This document shows positions 52,813 to 64,000 of a DNA stretch of 64,000 nt, in pieces. The DNA lies in NCBI GenBank assembly GCA_032622095.1, contig CP136062.1, positions 1,430,001-1,494,000 on the forward strand, read 5' to 3'. Numbering within the stretch: the stretch's first letter is position 1; every line of letters begins with the position of its first letter. The notes under the pieces were generated by a model. The model was given only the letters and a program-made list of their open reading frames with translations, had not been told where the DNA came from and searched no databases. The DNA is from Siphonodentalium dalli (Eukaryota > Mollusca > Scaphopoda > Gadilida > Siphonodentaliidae). Both the position numbers and the translations under genes were made by a program.

Positions 52813-55800
52813 TTATTATACTTCCATATTTTAATATGGAAGTATATTGTTATTCAATTTATTATTTTTTTCCATTATTATTATTCTTAGCAATTTTGTA
52901 ACTCTTATATCTCTGGAAGTACAATATATAGAGATCTGGAATTTCGTACGTATATAGACCTATAATAATTCTAGGTCAATAGACTATATAGGATATTGTC
53001 CGCCCTTGATTTACAGAGTTATCTCCCCTTTTGTGAAAAAATGGGGATGCTGTATTTCGAAAAGTATGAGCAGCAGAGACTCCAAATTTGGACCATATGT
53101 ACAACTCAGTATGCCCTATTGGGTGAATGCATTACAATTTATGTCCGCGCTTTCGCCACAGAGTTGTCGCCCATCGCAAAACTCGATTTATTTCATATCC
53201 TGTGTCTGGCTATGGCATGCAAGGTATCCAGCTTTGAGATCTTCTATGCAGTTAATCATTAGCAACTTGATACGAAAAAAAGTTTTGAACAGGGACGGAC
53301 TTATATTTTTGGGGTTTGGGTGGGGGCAAAATTTTCGCAAATATTTTTGCGATGATTTCAACTATTTTTACTGTCGTGTATCTATAAGACGTACTAATGA
53401 TCCTCCTGAAAGAATTTTGTAAATCGGTTGAGAAATGTCCAAGTTACAGACCATCGAAAATTGTATTCATACATCAATTGAGGAAAAAGTGCTTTTGACT
53501 CTATCTCCTCCTAGACGACGCACATAAACTGGATTTGGTTTATGTGAGCGTCTTATCCATAGAGAGAAGATGAAATGGTGAAATTTTGACCAAGATCCAA
53601 TAAAATTTGTCCGCACTAGGGAGGGGTCAAAATTTGTCAATTTTTTTTGGTCGCTGATTTGAACCAAAATTGTTGTAAAGTATCTATAAGATGTACTGAG
53701 TGTCATTATGAGTGAATTTTATGAATCGGTTGAGAAATGTAGAAATTGTGGCTCCTTCCTTTTTTTCAAGTTTACAGAAAATGCACTATGAATTTAAATT
53801 CCTTCAACCAATCGTCACGTGTTTGGTGTCATTCGATGGGGAATTTCTAGTACTTCTAATCGATTACCTACTTGTCGTATTATGTCGATAGAGGCGAGAG
53901 ATATTCGAAAAGTATGAACAGAACAACATACATATTGGCCTACATTATAAAATATCGGCACAATACCTCACCAAAACCCTGGTAAATATTATAGGGGCAT
54001 TAAATACGAACACAATGACGCAAAAATTAACTAGATATCTCAACAATTAGCCGAGATATGGCGACTTTTCTATCCACGTCACCAAATTTCGAGGCATGGG
54101 TGGAGGTCACACCAGAACGTTCAAACTGAACACAGAAATGTCAATAAACCATACTATCGACATACCAATCAATTTCGCGCGATTCCCTTATTATACTTCC
54201 ATATTTGAATATGGAAGTATATTGTTATTCAATTTATTATTTGTTTCCATTATTATTATTCTTAGCAATTTTGTAACTCTTATATCTCTGGAAGTACAAT
54301 ATATAGAGATCTGGAATTTCGTACGTATATAGACCTATAATAATTCTAGGTCAATAGACTATATAGGATATTGTCCGCCCTTGATTTACAGAGTATCTCC
54401 CCTTTTGTGAAAAAATGGGGATGCTGTATCTCGAAAAGTATGAGCAGCAGAGACTCCAAATTTGGACCATATGTACAACTCAGTATGCCCTATTGGGTGA
54501 ATGCATTACAATTTATGTCCGCGCTTTCGCCACAGAGTTGTCGCCCATGGTTCGCAAAACTCGATTTATTTCATATCCTGTGTCTGGCTATGGCATGCAA
54601 GGTATCCAGCTTTGAGATCTTCTATGCAGTTAATCATTAGCAACTTGATACGAAAAAAAGTTTAGAACAGGGACGGACTTATATTTTGGGGGTTTGGGTG
54701 GGGGCAAAATTTTCGCAAATATTTTTGCGATGATTTCAACTATTTTTACTGTCGTGTATCTATAAGACGTACTAATGATCCTCCTGAAAGAATTTTGTAA
54801 ATCGGTTGAGAAATGTCCAAGTTACAGACCATCGAAAATTGTATTCATACATCAATTGAGGAAAAAGTGCTTTTGACTCTATCTCCTCCTAGACGACGCA
54901 CATAAACTGAATTTGGTTTATGTGAGCGTCTTATCCATAGAGAGAAGATGAAATGGTGAAATTTTGACCAAGATCCAATAAAATTTGTCCGCACTAGGGA
55001 GGGGTCAAAATTTGTCAATTTTTTTTGGTCGCTGATTTGAACCAAAATTGTTGTAAAGTATCTATAAGATGTACTGAGTGTCATTATGAGTGAATTTTAT
55101 GAATCGGTTGAGAAATGTAGAAATTGTGGCTCCTTCCTTTTTTTCAAGTTTACAGAAAATGCACTATGAATTTAAATTCCTTCAACCAATCGTCACGTGT
55201 TTGGTGTCATTCGATGGGGAATTTCTAGTACTTCTAAACGATTACCTACTTGTCGTATTATGTCGATAGAGGCGAGAGATATTCGAAAAGTATGAACAGA
55301 ACAACATACATATTGGCCTACATTATAAAATATCGGCACAATACCTCACCAAAACGCTGGTAAATATTATAGGGGCATTAAATACGAACACAATGACGCA
55401 AAAATTAACTAGATATCTCAACAATTGGCCGAGATATGGCGACTTTTCTATCCACGTCACCAAATTTCGAGGCATGGGTGGAGGTCACACCAGAACGTTC
55501 AAACTGAACACAGAAATGTCAATAAACCATACTATCGACATACCAATCAATTTCGCGCGATTCCCTTATTATACTTCCATATTTTAATATGGAAGTATAT
55601 TGTTATTCAATTTATTATTTTTTTCCATTATTATTATTCTTAGCAATTTTGTAACTCTTATATCTCTGGAAGTACACTATATAGAGATCTGGAATTTCGT
55701 ACGTATATAGACCTATAATAATTCTAGGTCAATAGACTATATAGGATATTGTCCGCCCTTGATTTACAGAGTTATCTCCCCTTTTGTGAAAAAATGGGGA

Positions 55801-58800
55801 TGCTGTATCTCGAAAAGTATGAGCAGCAGAGACTCCAAATTTGGACCATATGTACAACTCAGTATGCCCTATTGGGTGAATGCATTACAATTTATGTCCG
55901 CGCTTTCGCCACAGAGTTGTCGCCCATGGTTCGCAAAACTCGATTTATTTCATATCCTGTGTCTGGCTATGGCATGCAAGGTATCCAGCTTTGAGATCTT
56001 CTATGCAGTTAATCATTAGCAACTTGATACGAAAAAAAGTTTTGAACAGGGACGGACTTATATTTTGGGGGTTTGGGTGGGGGCAAAATTTTCGCAAATA
56101 TTTTTGCGATGATTTCAACTATTTTTACTGTCGTGTATCTATAAGACGTACTAATGATCCTCCTGAAAGAATTTTGTAAATCGGTTGAGAAATGTCCAAG
56201 TTACAGACCATCGAAAATTGTATTCATACATCAATTGAGGAAAAAGTGCTTTTGACTCTATCTCCTCCTAGACGACGCACATAAACTGGATTTGGTTTAT
56301 GTGAGCGTCTTATCCATAGAGAGAAGATGAAATGGTGAAATTTTGACCAAGATCCAATAAAATTTGTCCGCACTAGGGAGGGGTCAAAATTTGTCAATTT
56401 TTTTTGGTCGCTGATTTGAACCAAAATTGTTGTAAAGTATCTATAAGATGTACTGAGTGTCATTATGAGTGAATTTTATGAATCGGTTGAGAAATGTAGA
56501 AATTGTGGCTCCTTCCTTTTTTTCAAGTTTACAGAAAATGCACTATGAATTTAAATTCCTTCAACCAATCGTCACGTGTTTGGTGTCATTCGATGGGGAA
56601 TTTCTAGTACTTCTAAACGATTACCTACTTGTCGTATTATGTCGATAGAGGCGAGAGATATTCGAAAAGTATGAACAGAACAACATACATATTGGCCTAC
56701 ATTATAAAATATCGGCACAATACCTCACCAAAACCCTGGTAAATATTATAGGGGCATTAAATACGAACACAATGACGCAAAAATTAACTAGATATCTCAA
56801 CAATTGGCCGAGATATGGCGACTTTTCTATCCACGTCACCAAATTTCGAGGCATGGGTGGAGGTCACACCAGAACGTTCAAACTGAACACAGAAATGTCA
56901 ATAAACCATACTATCGACATACCAATCAATTTCGCGCGATTCCCTTATTATACTTCCATATTTTAATATGGAAGTATATTGTTATTCAATTTATTATTTT
57001 TTTCCATTATTATTATTCTTAGCAATTTTGTAACTCTTATATCTCTGGAAGTACACTATATAGAGATCTGGAATTTCGTACGTATATAGACCTATAATAA
57101 TTCTACGTCAATAGACTATATAGGATATTGTCCGCCCTTGATTTACAGAGTTATCTCCCCTTTTGTGAAAAAATGGGGATGCTGTATCTCGAAAAGTATG
57201 AGCAGCAGAGACTCCAAATTTGGACCATATGTACAACTCAGTATGCCCTATTGGGTGAATGCATTACAATTTATGTCCGCGCTTTCGCCACAGAGTTGTC
57301 GCCCATGGTTCGCAAAACTCGATTTATTTCATATCCTGTGTCTGGCTATGGCATGCAAGGTATCCAGCTTTGAGATCTTCTATGCAGTTAATCATTAGCA
57401 ACTTGATACGAAAAAAAGTTTTGAACAGGGACGGACTTATATTTTGTGGGTTTGGGTGGGGGCAAAATTTTCGCAAATATTTTTGCGATGATTTCAACTA
57501 TTTTTACTGTCGTGTATCTATAAGACGTACTAATGATCCTCCTGAAAGAATTTTGTAAATCGGTTGAGAAATGTCCAAGTTACAGACCATCGAAAATTGT
57601 ATTCATACATCAATTGAGGAAAAAGTGCTTTTGACTCTATCTCCTCCTAGACGACGCACATAAACTGGATTTGGTTTATGTGAGCGTCTTATCCATAGAG
57701 AGAAGATGAAATGGTGAAATTTTGACCAAGATCCAATAAAATTTGTCCGCACTAGGGAGGGGTCAAAATTTGTCAATTTTTTTTGGTCGCTGATTTGAAC
57801 CAAAATTGTTGTATAGTATCTATAAGATGTACTGAGTGTCATTATGAGTGAATTTTATGAATCGGTTGAGAAATCTAGAAATTGTGGCTCCTTCCTTTTT
57901 TTCAAGTTTACAGAAAATGCACTATGAATTTAAATTCCTTCAACCAATCGTCACGTGTTTGGTGTCATTCGATGGGGAATTTCTAGTACTTCTAAACGAT
58001 TACCTACTTGTCGTATTATGTCGATAGAGGCGAGAGATATTCGAAAAGTATGAACAGAACAACATACATATTGGCCTACATTATAAAATATCGGCACAAT
58101 ACCTCACCAAAACCCTGGTAAATATTATAGGGGCATTAAATACGAACACAATGACGCAAAAATTAACTAGATATCTCAACAATTGGCCGAGATATGGCGA
58201 CTTTTCTATCCACGTCACCAAATTTCGAGGCATGGGTGGAGGTCACACCAGAACGTTCAAACTGAACACAGAAATGTCAATAAACCATACTATCGACATA
58301 CCAATCAATTTCGCGCGATTCCCTTATTATACTTCCATATTTTAATATGGAAGTATATTGTTATTCAATTTATTATTTTTTTCCATTATTATTATTCTTA
58401 GCAATTTTGTAACTCTTATATCTCTGGAAGTACAATATATAAAGATCTGGAATTTCGTACGTATATAGACCTATAATAATTCTAGGTCAATAGACTATAT
58501 AGGATATTGTCCGCCCTTGATTTACAGAGTTATCTCCCCTTTTGTGAAAAAATGGGGATGCTGTATCTCGAAAAGTATGAGCAGCAGAGACTCCAACTTT
58601 GGACCATATGTACAACTCAGTATGCCCTATTGGGTGAATGCATTACAATTTATGTCCGCGCTTTCGCCACAGAGTTGTCGCCCATGGTTCGCAAAACTCG
58701 ATTTATTTCATATCCTGTGTCTGGCTATGGCATGCAAGGTATCCAGCTTTGAGATCTTCTATGCAGTTAATCATTAGCAACTTGATACGAAAAAAAGTTT

Positions 58801-61800
58801 TGAACAGGGACGGACTTATATTTTGGGGGTTTGGGTGGGGGCAAAATTTTCGCAAATATTTTTGCGATGATTTCAACTATTTTTACTGTCGTGTATCTAT
58901 AAGACGTACTAATGATCCTCCTGAAAGAATTTTGTAAATCGGTTGAGAAATGTCCAAGTTACAGACCATCGAAAATTGTATTCATACATCAATTGAGGAA
59001 AAAGTGCTTTTGACTCTATCTCCTCCTAGACGACGCACATAAACTGGATTTGGTTTATGTGAGCGTCTTATCCATAGAGAGCAGATGAAATGGTGAAATT
59101 TTGACCAAGATCCAATAAAATTTGTCCGCACTAGGGAGGGGTCAAAATTTGTCAATTTTTTTTGGTCGCTGATTTGAACCAAAATTGTTGTAAAGTATCT
59201 ATAAGATGTACTGAGTGTCATTATGAGTGAATTTTATGAATCGGTTGAGAAATGTAGAAATTGTGGCTCCTTCCTTTTTTTCAAGTTTACAGAAAATGCA
59301 CTATGAATTTAAATTCCTTCAACCAATCGTCACGTGTTTGGTGTCATTCGATGGGGAATTTCTAGTACTTCTAATCGATTACCTACTTGTCGTATTATGT
59401 CGATAGAGGCGAGAGATATTCGAAAAGTATGAACAGAACAACATACATATTGGCCTACATTATAAAATATCGGCACAATACCTCACCAAAACCCTGGTAA
59501 ATATTATAGGGGCATTAAATACGAACACAATGACGCAAAAATTAACTAGATATCTCAACAATTAGCCGAGATATGGCGACTTTTCTATCCACGTCACCAA
59601 ATTTCGAGGCATGGGTGGAGGTCACACCAGAACGTTCAAACTGAACACAGAAATGTCAATAAACTATACTATCGACATACCAATCAATTTCGCGCGATTC
59701 CCTTATTATACTTCCATATTTGAATATGGAAGTATATTGTTATTCAATTTATTATTTTTTTCCATTATTATTATTCTTAGCAATTTTGTAACTCTTATAT
59801 CTCTGGAAGTACACTATATAGAGATCTGGAATTTCGTACGTATATAGACCTATAATAATTCTAGGTCAATAGACTATATAGGATATTGTCCGCCCTTGAT
59901 TTACAGAGTTATCTCCCCTTTTGTGAAAAAATGGGGATGCTGTATCTCGAAAAGTATGAGCAGCAGAGACTCCAAATTTGGACCATATGTACAACTCAGT
60001 ATGCCCTATTGGGTGAATGCATTACAATTTATGTCCGCGCTTTCGCCACAGAGTTGTCGCCCATGGTTCGCAAAACTCGATTTATTTCATATCCTGTGTC
60101 TGGCTATGGCATGCAAGGTATCCAGCTTTGAGATCTTCTATGCAGTTAATCATTAGCAACTTGATACGAAAAAAAGTTTTGAACAGGGACGGACTTATAT
60201 TTTGGGGGTTTGGGTGGGGGCAAAATTTTCGCAAATATTTTTGCGATGATTTCAACTATTTTTACTGTCGTGTATCTATAAGACGTACTAATGATCCTCC
60301 TGAAAGAATTTTGTAAATCGGTTGAGAAATGTCCAAGTTACAGACCATCGAAAATTGTATTCATACATCAATTGAGGAAAAAGTGCTTTTGACTCTATCT
60401 CCTCCTAGACGACGCACATAAACTGGATTTGGTTTATGTGAGCGTCTTATCCATAGAGAGAAGATGAAATGGTGAAATTTTGACCAAGATCCAATAAAAT
60501 TTGTCCGCACTAGGGAGGGGTCAAAATTTGTCAATTTTTTTTGGTCGCTGATTTGAACCAAAATTGTTGTAAAGTATCTATAAGATGTACTGAGTGTCAT
60601 TATGAGTGAATTTTATGAATCGGTTGAGAAATGTAGAAATTGTGGCTCCTTCCTTTTTTTCAAGTTTACAGAAAATGCACTATGAATTTAAATTCCTTCA
60701 ACCAATCGTCACGTGTTTGGTGTCATTCGATGGGGAATTTCTAGTACTTCTAAACGATTACCTACTTGTCGTATTATGTCGATAGAGGCGAGAGATATTC
60801 GAAAAGTATGAACAGAACAACATACATATTGGCCTACATTATAAAATATCGGCACAATACCTCACCAAAACCCTGGTAAATATTATAGGGGCATTAAATA
60901 CGAACACAATGACGCAAAAATTAACTAGATATCTCAACAATTGGCCGAGATATGGCGACTTTTCTATCCACGTCACCAAATTTCGAGGCATGGGTGGAGG
61001 TCACACCAGAACGTTCAAACTGAACACAGAAATGTCAATAAACCATACTATCGACATACCAATCAATTTCGCGCGATTCCCTTATTATACTTCCATATTT
61101 GAATATGGAAGTATATTGTTATTCAATTTATTATTTTTTTCCATTATTATTATTCTTAGCAATTTTGTAACTCTTATATCTCTGGAAGTACACTATATAG
61201 AGATCTGGAATTTCGTACGTATATAGACCTATAATAATTCTAGGTCAATAGACTATATAGGATATTGTCCGCCCTTGATTTACAGAGTTATCTCCCCTTT
61301 TGTGAAAAAATGGGGATGCTGTATCTCGAAAAGTATGAGCAGCAGAGACTCCAAATTTGGACCATATGTACAACTCAGTATGCCCTATTGGGTGAATGCA
61401 TTACAATTTATGTCCGCGCTTTCGCCACAGAGTTGTCGCCCATGGTTCGCAAAACTCGATTTATTTCATATCCTGTGTCTGGCTATGGCATGCAAGGTAT
61501 CCAGCTTTGAGATCTTCTATGCAGTTAATCATTAGCAACTTGATACGAAAAAAAGTTTTGAACAGGGACGGACTTATATTTTGGGGGTTTGGGTGGGGGC
61601 AAAATTTTCGCAAATATTTTTGCGATGATTTCAACTATTTTTACTGTCGTGTATCTATAAGACGTACTAATGATCCTCCTGAAAGAATTTTGTAAATCGG
61701 TTGAGAAATGTCCAAGTTACAGACCATCGAAAATTGTATTCATACATCAATTGAGGAAAAAGTGCTTTTGACTCTATCTCCTCCTAGACGACGCACATAA

Positions 61801-64000
61801 ACTGGATTTGGTTTATGTGAGCGTCTTATCCATAGAGAGAAGATGAAATGGTGAAATTTTGACCAAGATCCAATAAAATTTGTCCGCACTAGGGAGGGGT
61901 CAAAATTTGTCAATTTTTTTTGGTCGCTGATTTGAACCAAAATTGTTGTAAAGTATCTATAAGATGTACTGAGTGTCATTATGAGTGAATTTTATGAATC
62001 GGTTGAGAAATGTAGAAATTGTGGCTCCTTCCTTTTTTTCAAGTTTACAGAAAATGCACTATGAATTTAAATTCCTTCAACCAATCGTCACGTGTTTGGT
62101 GTCATTCGATGGGGAATTTCTAGTACTTCTAAACGATTACCTACTTGTCGTATTATGTCGATAGAGGCGAGAGATATTCGAAAAGTATGAACAGAACAAC
62201 ATACATATTGGCCTACATTATAAAATATCGGCACAATACCTCACCAAAACCCTGGTAAATATTATAGGGGCATTAAATACGAACACAATGACGCAAAAAT
62301 TAACTAGATATCTCAACAATTGGCCGAGATATGGCGACTTTTCTATCCACGTCACCAAATTTCGAGGCATGGGTGGAGGTCACACCAGAACGTTCAAACT
62401 GAACACAGAAATGTCAATAAACCATACTATCGACATACCAATCAATTTCGCGCGATTCCCTTATTATACTTCCATATTTTAATATGGAAGTATATTGTTA
62501 TTCAATTTATTATTTTTTTCCATTATTATTATTCTTAGCAATTTTGTAACTCTTATATCTCTGGAAGTGCACTATATAGAGATCTGGAATTTCGTACGTA
62601 TATAGACCTATAATAATTCTAGGTCAATAGACTATATAGGATATTGTCCGCCCTTGATTTACAGAGTTATCTCCCCTTTTGTGAAAAAATGGGGATGCTG
62701 TATCTCGAAAAGTATGAGCAGCAGAGACTCCAAATTTGGACCATATGTACAACTCAGTATGCCCTATTGGGTGAATGCATTACAATTTATGTCCGCGCTT
62801 TCGCCACAGAGTTGTCGCCCATGGTTCGCAAAACTCGATTTATTTCATATCCTGTGTCTGGCTATGGCATGCAAGGTATCCAGCTTTGAGATCTTCTATG
62901 CAGTTAATCATTAGCAACTTGATACGAAAAAAAGTTTTGAACAGGGACGGACTTATATTTTGGGGGTTTGGGTGGGGGCAAAATTTTCGCAAATATTTTT
63001 GCGATGATTTCAACTATTTTTACTGTCGTGTATCTATAAGACGTACTAATGATTCTCCTGAAAGAATTTTGTAAATCGGTTGAGAAATGTCCAAGTTACA
63101 GACCATCGAAAATTGTATTCATACATCAATTGAGGAAAAAGTGCTTTTGACTCTATCTCCTCCTAGACGACGCACATAAACTGGATTTGGTTTATGTGAG
63201 CGTCTTATCCATAGAGAGAAGATGAAATGGTGAAATTTTGACCAAGATCCAATAAAATTTGTCCGCACTAGGGAGGGGTCAAAATTTGTCAATTTTTTTT
63301 GGTCGCTGATTTGAACCAAAATTGTTGTAAAGTATCTATAAGATGTACTGAGTGTCATTATGAGTGAATTTTATGAATCGGTTGAGAAATGTAGAAATTG
63401 TGGCTCCTTCCTTTTTTTCAAGTTTACAGAAAATGCACTATGAATTTAAATTCCTTCAACCAATCGTCACGTGTTTGGTGTCATTCGATGGGGAATTTCT
63501 AGTACTTCTAAACGATTACCTACTTGTCGTATTATGTCGATAGAGGCGAGAGATATTCGAAAAGTATGAACAGAACAACATACATATTGGCCTACATTAT
63601 AAAATATCGGCACAATACCTCACCAAAACCCTGGTAAATATTATAGGGGCATTAAATACGAACACAATGACGCAAAAATTAACTAGATATCTCAACAATT
63701 GGCCGAGATATGGCGACTTTTCTATCCACGTCACCAAATTTCGAGGCATGGGTGGAGGTCACACCAGAACGTTCAAACTGAACACAGAAATGTCAATAAA
63801 CCATACTATCGACATACCAATCAATTTCGCGCGATTCCCTTATTATACTTCCATATTTTAATATGGAAGTATATTGTTATTCAATTTATTATTTTTTTCC
63901 ATTATTATTATTCTTAGCAATTTTGTAACTCTTATATCTCTGGAAGTACACTATATAGAGATCTGGAATTTCGTACGTATATAGACCTATAATAATTCTA
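52813..64000. repeat. 1,379-bp direct tandem array, eight full units plus a partial ninth
   Basis: Units begin at the hairpin CTTCCATATT at 52821, 54196, 55574, 56953, 58332, 59711, 61090, 62469 and 63848; spacing is 1375, 1378, then 1379 five more times. Unit 1 lacks GGTT in CCCATGGTTCGCAAAA; unit 2 lacks one T in GAGTTATCTCC. Units are otherwise nearly identical (few substitutions per kb). The phrases GAGTTATCTCCCCTTTTGTG and ATCGGTTGAGAAATGTCC recur. Open frames of 64-105 residues repeat in every unit but change with single indels in units 1-2 and resemble no known protein. The unit could be a non-autonomous transposon that expanded in tandem, or a macrosatellite. It extends beyond the window. 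Confidence 0.95.
52821..52844. repeat. Unit-opening hairpin of the 1,379-bp repeat
   Basis: CTTCCATATTTTAATATGGAAG is a perfect 11+11 palindrome in units 1, 3, 4, 5, 8 and 9. Units 2, 6 and 7 carry CCATATTTGAATATGG, which leaves the stem intact apart from the centre. It is followed by TATATTGTTATTC in all units. Confidence 0.9.

Noticed and set aside
52996-63917. Repeated 64-105-residue frames in every 1,379-bp unit
   Set aside because: They recur because the DNA is nearly identical. Units 1 and 2 break or alter them by small indels, the frames overlap each other on both strands, and none has a recognisable domain.

Overview
This is a eukaryotic, repeat-dominated window, most likely from a marine lophotrochozoan and plausibly a bivalve or other mollusc. 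The evidence is indirect. There is a tRNA-derived SINE whose tail (ATATGGCCTTAG... then AATCAATCAATCA) resembles tails common in mollusc SINEs. There are tandem Helitron-like elements with internal minisatellites, an arrangement described in bivalves, and a 1.38-kb family with GAGTTATCTCCCCTT phrases. I see no convincing host gene, no rRNA, no functional tRNA and no prokaryotic feature. A 100-base run of N at 29493-29592 marks a scaffold gap.

Region 1 (1-8242): Helitron-like units arranged head to tail. Each ends in CTAG preceded by a short GC-rich hairpin, and the next unit starts directly after it. They flank a decayed Ty3/gypsy-type element (about 1071-4480). That element keeps a two-knuckle nucleocapsid ORF, an intact-looking -1 frameshift site (A AAA AAC next to the gag stop), a protease and the integrase C-terminus. 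Capsid, reverse transcriptase, RNase H and the integrase core are missing, yet the pol frame is still open.

Region 2 (8243-24130): sparse DNA with foldback elements (9552-9837; 10218-10353; 21348-21901), a SINE (13458-13769), a LINE with one in-frame stop (14394-17066), a LINE ORF1 relic (about 20475-20993), a two-copy dispersed repeat (10877; 23893), and a 1,073-bp inverted-repeat element at 17936-19008. The last has perfect 45-bp termini and an interior of about 38 TGATATCA-type palindromes.

Region 3 (24132-29412): a 37-bp minisatellite of roughly 65-70 copies with a nested 35-bp array; a 21-bp minisatellite that grew inside one copy of a duplicated segment; second copies of two foldback families; and a CT microsatellite.

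Region 4 (29593-40935): a 140-bp GC-rich satellite, about 60 monomers. It is broken by a recurring AT-rich non-satellite segment and by a 783-bp inverted-repeat insertion. Multi-monomer blocks recur at 2.3 kb and about 7.8-9 kb offsets, so the array has a higher-order structure.

Region 5 (40936-52812): diverged tandem duplications, two LINE 3' fragments (one with a paralogous empty site), a TTAA-flanked piggyBac-like MITE, a hAT-like MITE with an 8-bp near-perfect target duplication, an 0.8-kb foldback element built of TACACA/TGTGTA palindromes, and long stretches where I recognise nothing.

Region 6 (52813-64000): a direct tandem array of a 1,379-bp unit. Eight full units and the start of a ninth run off the window end, nearly identical, each opening with a CTTCCATATT hairpin.

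The genes present all belong to mobile elements and do not form a pathway. Coordinates of repeats were read by eye and are approximate by a few to tens of bases unless exact ends are given.
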